Assembly: GCA_013407085.1 (NCBI GenBank)
Contig: JACCGJ010003439.1
Coordinates: forward strand, 1 to 64,000
DNA: 64,000 bases
Reading direction: 5' to 3'
Source: Atriophallophorus winterbourni
Taxonomy: Eukaryota > Platyhelminthes > Trematoda > Plagiorchiida > Microphallidae
The translations under genes and the position numbers were made by a program. Under the pieces are notes generated by a model. That model was not told the origin of the DNA. It did no database searches and worked only from the letters and a program-made list of their open reading frames with translations. Numbering within the stretch: the first letter of the stretch is position 1; each line of letters opens with the position of its first letter. This document shows positions 47,521 through 57,835 of the stretch, piece by piece.

Positions 47521-47967
47521 AAAAATACTCACATATTGCGTGATAAATTGATGCTTAAAATATAAAGTCAATTCAGTGTAGGTATGTATAAAATTCGTTG
47601 TCTGTACATACGTATGAGTTATCGCGTCCATCTCATACTCATTCAAATTGAAATACTAGTTGGGGATGAATATTATGTTGATGGGTTTTCTGTTAATTAC
47701 AGCCACCAGCATAATTGGTCGATCAGTGTCCAGCACTGCATTCGTATGTATATCGTACAAACGTTAAAGCAAATATTAGCACGTGATTAATGTCCCACAT
47801 CTGTTTTAATGTTCAACCTTCATATTCCCAATTAAATCATCCAATAAAATCCTTTGCACTGCTCATCCAATCATAATCAAGTATTTTCCAACTTATTAGT
47901 GAAATCGCTACAAATATTATCCGTGTGCCATCTCAAATGATGTAATAAGGTTTGGATCACTTATCCT
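47521..47967 (+). other. Upstream flank of the GPCR gene
   Basis: AT-rich, no recognisable promoter element that I can support. The frame 47584-47790 ends before the GPCR and has no recognisable domain. An upstream non-coding exon cannot be excluded. Confidence 0.35.
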
Positions 47968-49473
47968 ATGCTAGCCGATCGAACGTACTTTATTAATCAC
48001 TCTCAAGTCGCCAATTCAGACGATTACAATTCTTCCACACTTCTCAATTTGTTCACGCAATGTAACAAAATTCTCATCGATGGTGATGATGGGTTGCTAA
48101 TTTTGACAGATCAATCTAACTTTTCCGACGTTTTCGCTCCGAATTGGGTTCACAATTACAACTTCTTTTTCGATGTTATTCTCGTGGGTTTTGTCATACT
48201 TGCTGGTGTGACTGGGAACGTGTTGAGCTGTCTTGTGTTGATCAGAGATCGTTCTCACGGAACGACGAGCTTGCTTTTGACTAGCCTCGCGATTTGCGAC
48301 ACAATGTTTGTTCTTGGATGTTTTTTCTTTCAATTTCTAAAAACGCTAGCATTTTACACACTTTGGTTGGATTATATTAATTTATATGCACATATTAGTA
48401 AGTTCCTCTATGGCAACGGTACGACTGTTCGAATGTTACGCAATTGGACTGTGGTGCTGATATCTCTGGAACGCTGGGTCGCGGTATGCAAACCACTTCA
48501 TGCTCCAAGTATATGTACTCGGAAAAAGGCACGTTTGGCAATAATATTCCTCACTATTTTGTGTATCATCTACTGTTTGCCGAATTTCTTTCTAGTTGAC
48601 GGAGAAGGTTTGTATTGCCATGGTTCTCAAATCGATCCATCCACCAAAATAACACTGAAAGGAATTGTTGTGTATCAAAGTGCTCTGCGAGATTGGGTGA
48701 AAAACAACTATCTATTTCAGCTGCTCTATCGAGTGATCGGATACATGGTTTTAATTGTGTTTCTACCCACTATGATTATCGCGATATTGAATGTACTTCT
48801 TGTCCGTGGAATCAAATATGCAAATGCTAGACGAGCGCATATTATGGCTCAGATTGATAGTGCTAATCGTCAATGTGACTCTCACAACCCTAATTGCCCC
48901 ACGCCTCATGATTCATATTGTCGACCCGAGAACCATGCGTATTTTGTTCGTATGGAAAAATCCACACGTTCAAGAACCGGTGAGGTGAACCGTTTGTGTG
49001 TTGGGGTGATTATCATTTATTTAATTTGTGAACTCCCGGCAGTCGGTTATCAGTTTATTCACCTCATTCAACATCGAGAGGCGATTCGTATTATTCGACC
49101 GGTCACGAATGCTCTCGTGTGCGCAAACAGCGGAGTGAATTTTTTCGTCTACGTATTACTTGGAAGGCGTTTTCGATCTCAGTTGCGGGATATGCTTCGC
49201 CGTGTGTTTTGTCGTTGTGGTAAAGTGTCTAGCAACGGGCATATTGTGCGATCGTCATTCAGGCAAATGAACTCGCCACGAGCGGCTTTGTCCAAGGATG
49301 AAGACATATTAAATGAAGTTGGAAGTGACGATGGTCAGGATAAGGACAAATCGAAATGTTGTCGAGTGATCGATGGATGTGGTGAGAGGAAAAAAGACAA
49401 ACGGAAGCGAAATAATTGGAGCATGCGACAGTACTCACTACACACGCAACAAACATCTGCAACGGTGGTTTAG
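47968..49473 (+). CDS. Rhodopsin-type (class A) G protein-coupled receptor, intronless
   Basis: Uninterrupted 501-residue frame. The extracellular N-terminus (1-66) has N-glycosylation sequons at Asn10, Asn21 and Asn51. TM1 67-92 contains GN (Asn84), TM2 102-127 LAICD (Asp111). TM3 ends in ERW (168-170, in place of DRY). TM4 lies at about 188-210, TM5 at about 254-281 with Pro267. A long third intracellular loop (284-342) precedes TM6, which has CELP (354-357), and TM7, which has NFFVY (391-395) for NPxxY. Helix 8 GRRFR is followed by Cys411/Cys413, possible palmitoylation sites, and a basic tail. The cysteine usually found at the top of TM3 is not there (Ser144 by counting), although Cys217 is present in loop 2. 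The ligand is unknown. FMRFamide-like or other neuropeptide receptors, or a flatworm-specific orphan family (PROF1-like), are candidates. It is the only clear host gene here. An AATAAA at 49693 could serve polyadenylation. Confidence 0.9.
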   Translation: MLADRTYFINHSQVANSDDYNSSTLLNLFTQCNKILIDGDDGLLILTDQSNFSDVFAPNWVHNYNFFFDVILVGFVILAGVTGNVLSCLVLIRDRSHGTTSLLLTSLAICDTMFVLGCFFFQFLKTLAFYTLWLDYINLYAHISKFLYGNGTTVRMLRNWTVVLISLERWVAVCKPLHAPSICTRKKARLAIIFLTILCIIYCLPNFFLVDGEGLYCHGSQIDPSTKITLKGIVVYQSALRDWVKNNYLFQLLYRVIGYMVLIVFLPTMIIAILNVLLVRGIKYANARRAHIMAQIDSANRQCDSHNPNCPTPHDSYCRPENHAYFVRMEKSTRSRTGEVNRLCVGVIIIYLICELPAVGYQFIHLIQHREAIRIIRPVTNALVCANSGVNFFVYVLLGRRFRSQLRDMLRRVFCRCGKVSSNGHIVRSSFRQMNSPRAALSKDEDILNEVGSDDGQDKDKSKCCRVIDGCGERKKDKRKRNNWSMRQYSLHTQQTSATVV

Positions 49474-49854
49474 TATATGATTTTCCTAAATGGAATTTGT
49501 AGGTAAGTGTTTAGTATTATATCTGGTTTTTTCATGGAAATGTCATTTTTCTAAATACATGTAAGCATAATTATCAAAAACCAATCTCGAACCGGTTGCT
49601 ATAAAGATAAAAAATCAACCTTGTGGTGATATTCTATATATATTCTACAACAATCATTAAACAATGAAATTGCACCCTGGCTCGCACAAGAATAAAGGTA
49701 CATATGGCGCTCATATTTTTTTTTTGTCCTTGTTCCACATGTCGATTGTTTTGATGTTTTTTGACATTTTTCCAATTTGGAGGAGGGAACACATAAGAAT
49801 ACACTCTCTCGACTGTTGCCGGTTCACAGCCATCGTGACATCTGTTCCAAGCCA

Positions 49855-50056
49855 CAGACACTCACTATCCCTTGGCCCCCACCCGAGGAAGCGCGTTCCT
49901 TCCCGACCCGAGCGAAACACGACCGTCAAGCGTTTTAAGCCTTATTGCCAGGTCCGCGGTTGTCCACCTGAACCACCGCCGCCGCTGGGCAACCGACCCA
50001 CGCCGCGCGAAGGGTACTTGAAGTTATGGCGTCCAAATCTCGGAGTCATACACTAA
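49855..50056 (+). other. GC-rich island, unidentified
   Basis: A block of about 200 bp rich in C and G (CCCGAGGAAGCGCG, CCACCGCCGCCGCTGGG) in otherwise AT-rich DNA, about 400 bp past the GPCR stop. The plus frame 49664-50056 crosses it and becomes Pro/Arg-rich (PPEPPPPLGNRPTP). It may be a repeat fragment or an exon; I recognise neither. Confidence 0.35.
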
Positions 50057-50664
50057 TTCGTCACCAAAAATTCATTTGAGGAAATTATAAAATATATGAT
50101 TCATTAAGGTGACTGGGATAAGAGACTGTTAGAAATTCGGTTTATAATATATGCTCATTTATCTACATAAAATCTTCATAAGAGGAAATTATTAGAAAAA
50201 AATTGAATAGAATCTCAGAATTTTAATTAAATTGCAATTCTAGAATAAACCTATTCTTCATTGTAAGCCAAGAAATTAAGTAAGAAAAAATATAGGAAAG
50301 TTTTATGGTAGTCTAATGCGAAATAAGAATGGACAAACCACTGAGAAGTTGTGCATTATATAGCCTTGGATGTGAATTCATGCTTTGAAACGGGAACACA
50401 ATATAATTGGTTTCTAATATGCAAATATTCCGTTATTGCGCTTTCCCGGTCAATATGGTTCACCATCGGGCAAATGAATCCAACTTTCCAAGTGAGAATG
50501 GGAATTCGTTCCGATTTCACGTTTGCACAGCGACTTCTGGGTATACAAAATTCAATTAATATGCTTCAATGAGTACGCAGCTTAAAAAACTGTAATTTGA
50601 CAGACCAGTATTATATCTCGAGGAAATAGCATCGGGAAACACTCAATTGTTAATAAATTTCACA

Positions 50665-50708
<44 letters not shown>

Positions 50709-51278
50709 ATTTATTATTATTATTGAAAGTTGCAATACAAGTTAGAATTAATATATTACTCGATCTTCACCAGATTCCTACGTATGTGTAACTGGGCAAA
50801 AATGGTCATCAACTTGATAATATAAACACTGTCTAAATGGAATGTGAAAATGAAATATTGATTCAGACAGTACTTAGAAACGCATTCTTGGTAGCCGCGA
50901 AAAAATAATCAGCTTGTTGCTCAAATGATATGGCAAAATTTTGCTCGGAACATTATCTCATAAATGTGAAATGTTTGAAATATAATTTAACTTGGGGCTT
51001 GTGATGAATAAACAGTTTCAATTACTTATTGATCGGATAGCATACTGCGCATGCAACAGGTTCATTTCCTACAACATTTATTCATTAAACTGTAATTACG
51101 CTCGCGTTATGCCTTCCCTGGAAGAGAAGTAATGCTAGGGTGTGAATTTCGATATCGCAGATCTGTAAACGTATCAAAATTACATAAATAGAGCGAAGAA
51201 TATCCACTTTCGGTATTTCATATCAAGCTTTACAATACACGCATAATAAAATTGAAACATGAGCAATGAACAAAGCTA
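50057..51278. other. AT-rich stretch with (AT)n at 50672-50706
   Basis: No coding signal beyond short frames. The dinucleotide tract is the only clear structure. Confidence 0.45.
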
Positions 51279-51279
51279 T

Positions 51280-51625
51280 ACTTGTATGCCACTGTTACAT
51301 AGAGTTCGTACAACGAATCACGATGTTCAAACACAGAATCACAAAGTGGGGATGTGACCAACACATAGTGCCTTGAGTGCTTGATCAATAATCATTATGT
51401 GATTCTGTGTTTGAAAATCGTGCTCCGTTGTACGAACCCTATGTAACAGTGGCATTCAAATATAACATTGTTTACCATTTATTCACTGTTTCAAGGCTCA
51501 CTGAACCTGATCTTACTGTCTCCACCTGACGACTTCAAAAAGCCAGAAACCGGTAGTAGTGTGTAAGGGATGGGGATGTGAGCAACACATTACTTTGGTC
51601 ATCCATAAGCGCCTTGAGTGCTTGA
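51280..51625 (+). mobile_element. Hammerhead-bearing repeat, subfamily A, with inverted 5' end; core 51521-51566
   Basis: Starts with an inverted segment (51285-51345, TATGCCACTGTTACATAGAG and on) that is the reverse complement of 51395-51455. The direct unit then runs through TGTGATTCTGTGTTTGA, TACGAACCCTATGTAACAG and GGCTCACTGAACCTGATC to the core: CTGACGA, CTTC-AAAAA-GCCA (helix II ruined), GAAA, ACCGGT, A, GTAGTG. Probably inactive. The inversion mirrors the one in the 23-kb array. Confidence 0.8.
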
Positions 51626-51789
51626 CAAATCTGGTTCAAACAAATATTAACCATCATGCTAATATTGGAATGTTGAAAAATATTCCAAACAGTTAACGGT
51701 GCTGCATTGCATCGATTGTGGGACTTAGCTTAGTACCCACATGAAAGCTAAATTTCAATTTGCAAATAAGGATATATCCTCGAATTCAC

Positions 51790-51995
51790 CACTATGTGAT
51801 TCTGTGCTTAAACATCGTCGTTCGTTGTACGAACCCCATGTAACAGTAGCATACAAGTATAAGTTTGTTTACCACTTTACCACTGTTCCAAGGCTCACTG
51901 AAACTGTTCTTACTGTCTCCACCTGAGGACGGCAAACAGCCAGAAACCGGTAGTGTTGTGTAAGGGATGGGGATGTGAGCAACACATTACTATGA
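51790..51995 (+). mobile_element. Hammerhead-bearing repeat, subfamily A; core 51917-51960
   Basis: Second direct unit, separated from the first by about 165 bp of unrelated sequence. The core reads CTGAGGA, CGGC-AAACA-GCCA, GAAA, ACCGGT, A, GTGTTG. All invariant core bases are allowed (position 7 may vary), but the first helix II pair is C.A and helix I has weak pairing. It is the best-preserved subfamily A core in the window and the one worth testing. Confidence 0.8.
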
Positions 51996-52074
51996 ACAAT
52001 GGAATGTTATCAATATCCAGCATTAAACGGATATCAATGTCACGTGTTGCTGATTAAATTGATCCGGTGGAAGT

Positions 52075-53170
52075 TGGTCATGGAAATAACAGATCACGAA
52101 CCACTCGTTTGCCTACGCGTGAGTTTAGTCTAAATATTTTGATGTCTCTTGCATTAGCCGTCCACAAATTACCCCAGCTAAATCTCCTTGGCACGTTGAG
52201 AGAAACCGTGTTAACCACAGAGAACGCATCCTGAGGTTTCATTCTGAGGCCTGTGTCGACCAAGATGGGCTTGGATCGAATTATTCACCTTCTTAAAAAC
52301 ATTTATGTGCAACCAACTTGGGTTATGCTGAGACATTCTCGATTCCACTTTCTTCTCGTACGGCTAATGTATCCCGAACCAAAGGAGCAGGTGCATTAGT
52401 AAATGCACATTGAGTTTGCTGATGAGATAGCCTATCTTTGAGCTGCTGTCTGTTCCATGTTTAGTTGTTAAGTTTTATTCGCACTTTTTTAGAGATGATG
52501 GTCCATTCAAATATTTTTTTAGCTTTTGCATCAAAGTTTTGCTGAAGGCGTCATCCCTAAATTTAAGTTCAAGATATAAATGGCAAATTTGATGGTGTTG
52601 TTAAAGATAACTTTCTGGGTATTGCACACAAGTGTCTTCCGATGAAGGATTTTGGGTACTCATTTCCACTAGAGAAACTTCGCATGAGCGTAATTTCTTA
52701 TGCTAAAGCTCTTCAGAGCAAACCAGAGTAGTTCATTTGAAGGGATTCGGACGAAATTTAAATTTACATTATTTGGGAGTGTGCTGTCCAACCGATTTTG
52801 GTTTTCGAAAAATCAATGTGCTCAAGCTTTCTTCTGGTTTACTTGCAAGGCAAACATCACAGAAAGCAAAGCGTCCATTATGCTCCAGTTTGTGCTGAAA
52901 AAGATTTTCATTAGTAGTATTACAATCAGTGAGTAAGTTGTAGATGTCCGATTCATTAATGAATATGAGAACTGAAAAATTAAAATATAGTACACGCTTG
53001 TCACTGCGTGATAAGGCGAATTAAAAATTAAAAGAATCAGACTGAGCTCTTCGTGTATTTTCGGTAGAAAATGAAGCCGAAGATGATGAGTGCCTCTTGA
53101 CTTTAATTGCTCACAAGTTTCCTTTGAATTCATTCCCTCGTGGTTAAGTATTTTGAAAAATGTTCATAAT
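52075..53170 (-). pseudogene. Penelope-like element fragment: RT C-terminus and GIY-YIG-type domain
   Basis: Minus-strand translation near 52.88-52.76 kb gives LFQHKLEHNGRFAFCDV, then SLSTLIFRKPKSVGQHTPK, matching the Penelope RT pattern (NG.LPFLDV...S.YRKPT..GQY). Further on it gives LYLELKFRDDAFSKTLMQKL, like the following Penelope block. Frame 52078-52263 reads VDTGLRMKPQDAFSVVNTVS and ends NARDIKIFRLNSRV..., resembling the end of the GIY-YIG region (H..DTGH...P..AF.VI). The YIG motif itself is degraded (YISRTRRK). Multiple stops and frameshifts. Penelope-like elements are known to carry hammerhead ribozymes in their terminal repeats, which makes the neighbouring ribozyme repeats noteworthy. 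Confidence 0.65.
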
Positions 53171-53399
53171 AGTAGTTGAGGAATTTTAATGTTTTCTTTG
53201 GCATCATCAATAATTTGCATTTATTCGAGTCTGACAATTATTTGACAAATTCTTCAAATAGACCTTTATATTTATTAGAACAACTTCACCAACTTTGACA
53301 AGTCTTTCCAATATATATATATATATATGTTTATCTTTAAATTTTAGCACTAATTTCATTTATTACAATTAAAATGAAACGTTAATTGTTGAACTGAAA

Positions 53400-53600
53400 G
53401 GCTCATTCGGATATAATCCCACCACACAACCCATGATAAGTTTGGTGCTGTTTGCACTCATCAGGGAGCCGCAGAACAATCGAGATCCGCATGTGCTTGA
53501 AGCAGAGGAAGAACTGTAAACAACCTGTGCTTGTTAGCTACTGTTGAATAAGGTTAACACTACCAACGCAATCAATCAGTTGCGCCCGTTACACATTTAG
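53400..53600 (-). mobile_element. Hammerhead-bearing repeat, subfamily B; core 53431-53468
   Basis: Minus strand: CTGATGA, GTGC-AAACA-GCAC (perfect helix II), then CAAA instead of GAAA, and ACTTATC for ACCGGTC. The catalytic G12 and the palindrome are lost. Flanked by the subfamily B block around CTACTGTTGAATAAGG. Confidence 0.75.
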
Positions 53601-53610
53601 TGTGAACAGA

Positions 53611-53631
53611 TATAATATATTATCTATATAA

Positions 53632-53668
<37 letters not shown>
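53611..53668. repeat. (AT)n microsatellite
   Basis: Alternating AT tract, slightly interrupted, between the subfamily B copy and a LINE endonuclease fragment. A shorter tract lies at 53312-53328. Confidence 0.85.
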
Positions 53669-53671
<3 letters not shown>

Positions 53672-53689
53672 GTTGTCAAAGAGAGTTCA

Positions 53690-53995
53690 TTATCAGACAA
53701 TGAGGCATGGAAATACGTTTCTGTTACTGCAACTATGTATGGCGCTGTTTCATTACAAATCTCGGACAATTCGGTTAATTTGTTGAAAAGGCTGTTCGCG
53801 TTTGTATAGATGCACTTAATCGTATTTTCCGTGAGTAATGACTCAGGAGCCGGAGTCGCGTTCGGCTCGTCGTCAAACTCGCCGTCTTTTCATTTCAATG
53901 GTCTCTTACTGAGGAAGCAGTTAGTAAATATTCAGCTGCCAGTTTTTCATAGTTAATGTCCCTTCAGAAATCTTCAAGATAATATAAGTGTTTTC
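53690..53995 (-). pseudogene. CR1-like endonuclease N-terminal fragment
   Basis: Minus-strand translation reads IKCIYTNANSLFNKLTELSE, then APYIVAVTETYFHASLSDNE. This is the first endonuclease block (N-x-SL-x-NK and VTET), matching the minus-strand CR1 at 29.37 kb. Upstream residues (DGEFDDEPNATPAPES) look like an ORF2 N-terminus. Nothing of the downstream endonuclease or RT follows, so the piece is truncated on its 3' side. Confidence 0.65.
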
Positions 53996-54304
53996 ACCTT
54001 TATCCTCATTATACTGCGTCGGCTCATGAGTTTGAATATTTTCATGGTTCTACTAGGACAAATCAGAAAACGGAATAATTTACATTGGAAGCATGATCTT
54101 AGTCTGGCGCAGACATTTTCCTACTACTGTTCGGATGTAGTTATGCCTGAGAATGATAAAGAAACACCAGTGTGTACTCTCCTAAAAAATCTAAGATTGA
54201 TATTCTAATTTCGAAAATGCATTTAAAACCTCTGGTTCAATTGCGGGTTACATTGATTTCATAACTAAGAATTGAATATTTAACTTCTAACAAAATCTGA
54301 ATTT

Positions 54305-54515
54305 TAATTGATCTACATGTGATTGAACAGGCTGGTCGTACCAACCTTACCCAACAGTGACATACAAGCTTATTTTGTTTACTATTATTCCACTGTTTCA
54401 AGCGTATGCGGATCCTGATCCTACTGTCCCTACCTGATGAGTTAAAACAGTACGAAACTGTCGTGTGGCGTGTGTGTGATGAAAATGCATGCAAATATGC
54501 TTTTTATAAGTGATC
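54305..54515 (+). mobile_element. Hammerhead-bearing repeat, subfamily B; core 54428-54470
   Basis: Plus strand, ending GCATGCAAATATGC. Core: CCCTAC, CTGATGA, GTTA-AAACA-GTAC (two of four helix II pairs), GAAA, ACTGT, C, GTGTGG. The catalytic bases and GTC triplet are present, but helix II is weak and helix III is one base short. Activity unlikely. Confidence 0.8.
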
Positions 54516-57040
54516 TACTTTAAAAAATGAAACTTATCAATACAATACGTAAATGAATAAAATCGATTATGTTATAAAATTAAAAAAAACGCGCGATTAT
54601 TCATGTGGAACTTTTGCGACATAATTCTAACTAAGTGCACTGATACATATTTTAAATTTTCTCTCTCTCGTTAATTAAGTCTATTCACTCGCAAAATATT
54701 GAAAATATTCAACTTGTCTAATGCAGATTATTACAAACAAAAACAAACTTGATATAAACATTTTAAGAGAGTTTAAGGGAACATCTCATTCGAATAGCGT
54801 AAATTAATTACCAAACCTAAAGCCAAATTTGAACACGAAACGAAAAACGATTATTTTCCGGATAGAATTTGCAAATGATAAATTTGAGAGGATATTAGTT
54901 TTCACAGTTCATACTCCTTTATGAATTGATTTATCGATTGGAATTCGATGAGTGGATTTCTCGGAAGTCAATCTCCATTTTCGTAGTGTAGATTCAGCAT
55001 GCAACCTTTTAAACACACAAGTTAGCTATTGGATCTTGATTAAGCTCACTCAGCTAGGCTTACCATACTAAACAGTTCACCGCAAACTGTTGAAATAGCT
55101 TAATGTTTTCAACGGGCGTATTGCAATTGTGAACAAATAAATAAATAACTTCCCATTCATTTAAAGACAAGTAGCTTTTACGTGCATGGACTTGTGAACA
55201 ATTAAGCAGCCTCACCTTGTCATTTGCTCTGAAATATGGCTTCAAACTTTGAAATCATTTTTATTTTTATTTTAAACTCTAGTTTTCTTCAGTTGTCAAG
55301 TATAATGAGTTGATGGAGCACACGGAAATATGATCTTGTAATTAGCGTGCATTTATATCATAATCAGACTTGCTTTACTCTCGAGGAATCTACTCCCGGA
55401 CTATAATTCGTCAAAACCCAGTCCTATGTTTTAGTTCCATTATAACATTTTCGAGTGATTTTTGAAACTTATAACGTACAAACATCCCCATTCTAATCTA
55501 GATAGCACAGCCAACCGGATTTTCGTTATTTATACTTTGAAGTTCAATGTTTGAATCATTGAGCCACGATTTAGCGAAAGCAGCGCGTGCAGTGGTTTAC
55601 TGGTTTCTGAAACTTCTTTGTACCGTTGTTTGTTACTTTCTGTGACTCAGAACCGCAATAAGGATTGCTATAGCTTTGGTTTTGATAATATGGATCATAT
55701 TCCATTGACATTTATCTTAAGATTTTTTTGTTGGTAGCAGATTTCATTGCATCGCTACTTTGATACTGCAACTTGCATTTTCTTCTGTGACCGCATCTTT
55801 GTTGTCCACGCTTACGATGAGAACAAAACGATTGGGTTTGGCTAAAAATTCGGCCTGTAGTTACAATATGTGCGTTTGCAAACATTCAAAACTCATCTAT
55901 TTTAATATGGTATTCAAACAAGTCTTCTCTGCTTCTTTCGTTAGCTGAGTAAGTTTGGACAGTGCATGTTTTTGCCCGTTCGTATAAAAGGCAACCATCG
56001 TTATCGAAATACAGGTCTTCGACAGTTTAATGTTGGTTATTAATGCTGGTGTTACGGACAGTGTTGTTCTTATTATCATCTGGGGCATAAAGATACTACA
56101 AAGGCTAACGAAAGATTTATAGTTGCATCTATCATTCATTCCGGTCTTCACATTGAAGGGATTTGTTAACTTTATGTTGTGAATATTGAATCTTTTAGCC
56201 AAATAGCGCCGATGATCATGCAAGGAACTCAATAAATCTAATCAAATTCCAGATCGTTCGCCAAAACTGACGGACACTTTACTGAAGTCAAAGATGGTCG
56301 CGTACAGTATTGACTGGTGTTGATTAATTGCTTAGTGAGTGTGTATCGTTAGGCTATGAAGTCTTTGCATTATCTTACTAGTCAAAGTCATCACTCCTTA
56401 GATCGCAATATCTTATCAACTTCTTTGTCAAATCTCAGCCTTGTGATTCTGGTAAGCTACTCGTCCGCAACAGATAGCAACATAGTAGAAAGCTAGTCAA
56501 AACACTGTAAAATGTGAGCTTTCTTGAAAATCTCAATTAACTACCGAGCTTCTAGATGTTGATTACTAGCTCTTTTTAGAATACGAGTATAAAGCATTTT
56601 GTTGTTTTTGACGCATCTGACACAAAGCCTCGCATGTGTGCTGAAAAATCTTATTCGAAAATAAAGCTGTCGTTTTATATTTTCCGTTCTTTTTTCAAGA
56701 CTTGTAGCTTTACAGCAAATTTCCTATACCTTTGATGTTCTCTGTATTAGATGGTCAATTTAAGTTTATTCGGTTCGGCTCGATGAATTGCCGTGAATGT
56801 TTGAGAGCGATATCCGGTGTTTGACCTCCTAAATGAACGGTTTTACACGTTAGTAATATATAGTGCCGAAATTAGTGCGAATACTTGAGTGTGATTTTGA
56901 TTCGTGGATTTATTGCGAGGGTAGGGTATATTTTCATGGAATCAAATGTGATTTGTGAATTTCCATTGCATATGGTCTCATATATTGATAGAAAATCGAC
57001 TTTTAGTTCTCTAATTACCTGCCACTGTCGGAAAATATCA
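54516..57040. other. AT-rich stretch, nothing recognised
   Basis: Frames at 55760-55948 and 55897-56232 have no recognisable domain. No repeat family matched. Confidence 0.45.
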
Positions 57041-57044
57041 GGTT

Positions 57045-57835
57045 GAACCCATATATTATTTCACATATCTCAGTTCAACAATTGCGAATAACCTCTCGCT
57101 AGACACGGAGATTGATAAGCGGATTTATAGAGCAGCTGTTATTTTGTCCCTATTGAACTCTTGTGTTTGGGGTAACCGCAATTTTACTGTAAAGACAAAG
57201 ATGACGGTATGCAGCGCGTGCGTTCTAAATGCTTTACCGTACGACAGTGGAACCTGGACCATCTGCGCAAGACACGAACGGAAGCTGAATGCTTTCCATC
57301 TACAAAGCATCCGTCATATCTTAAACGTATCGTGAATGGATAAAGTGGCTAATGCTGAAGTGATTTTTAATGTTGGCCTACAAAACATGTTAACCTTACT
57401 ACAGCAGCACTGCTTACAACGGCTTTGTCTCGTTGACCGAATGAAAAATAGTCGTATTCCGAAAGATCAACCCTATAGTGACTTGAAATCAGGAAGACAG
57501 CCGTTGGGCAGATCGCACTTGCAGTACAAATACGTTTGGAAATTAGATATGAATGCTCTTGGCATTGACCACGCGATTTGGGAAGATCTTGCTCTTGATA
57601 GCTCACATTGAGGGCATTGTGCAAAGCGTTACCTGCAAGCTGGGGATGAACAGATACAGCTCTTGGCTGCCAGCGTACAACTCTCGCGGTTAACCAAGTA
57701 CTGCATATCGCTGCTAGCGCTGCGGAAGTGGTTTTCAACCCGACTCAGACTGTTTAGTCGTTTGAAAAGCTGTAAAGCATGAAAAATTCCTGCGATTGTG
57801 ATATATATCCATGGTCGACATCGAACAAAGGATCT
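57045..57835 (+). pseudogene. RTE-type LINE 3' fragment (copy 3)
   Basis: Starts at YYFTYLSSTIANNLSLDTEI and runs through LNSCVWGNRNFTVKTKM, TWTICARHERKLNAFHL, MDKVANAEV and SRIPKDQPYS to the end of the RT ORF. It then ends in the shared terminus (TGATATATATCCATGGTCGA then CATCG). One in-frame stop at 57333, near ILNVS, separates two frames. 5'-truncated before the polymerase domain. Confidence 0.85.

Noticed and set aside
47461..47525. Possible HDV-like ribozyme at the 5' end of the internally deleted LINE
   Set aside because: Several GC-rich stems can be drawn (CCCAAGCCC with GGGCTTAGGG), but I could not assemble the required nested pseudoknot. A covariance-model search would decide.
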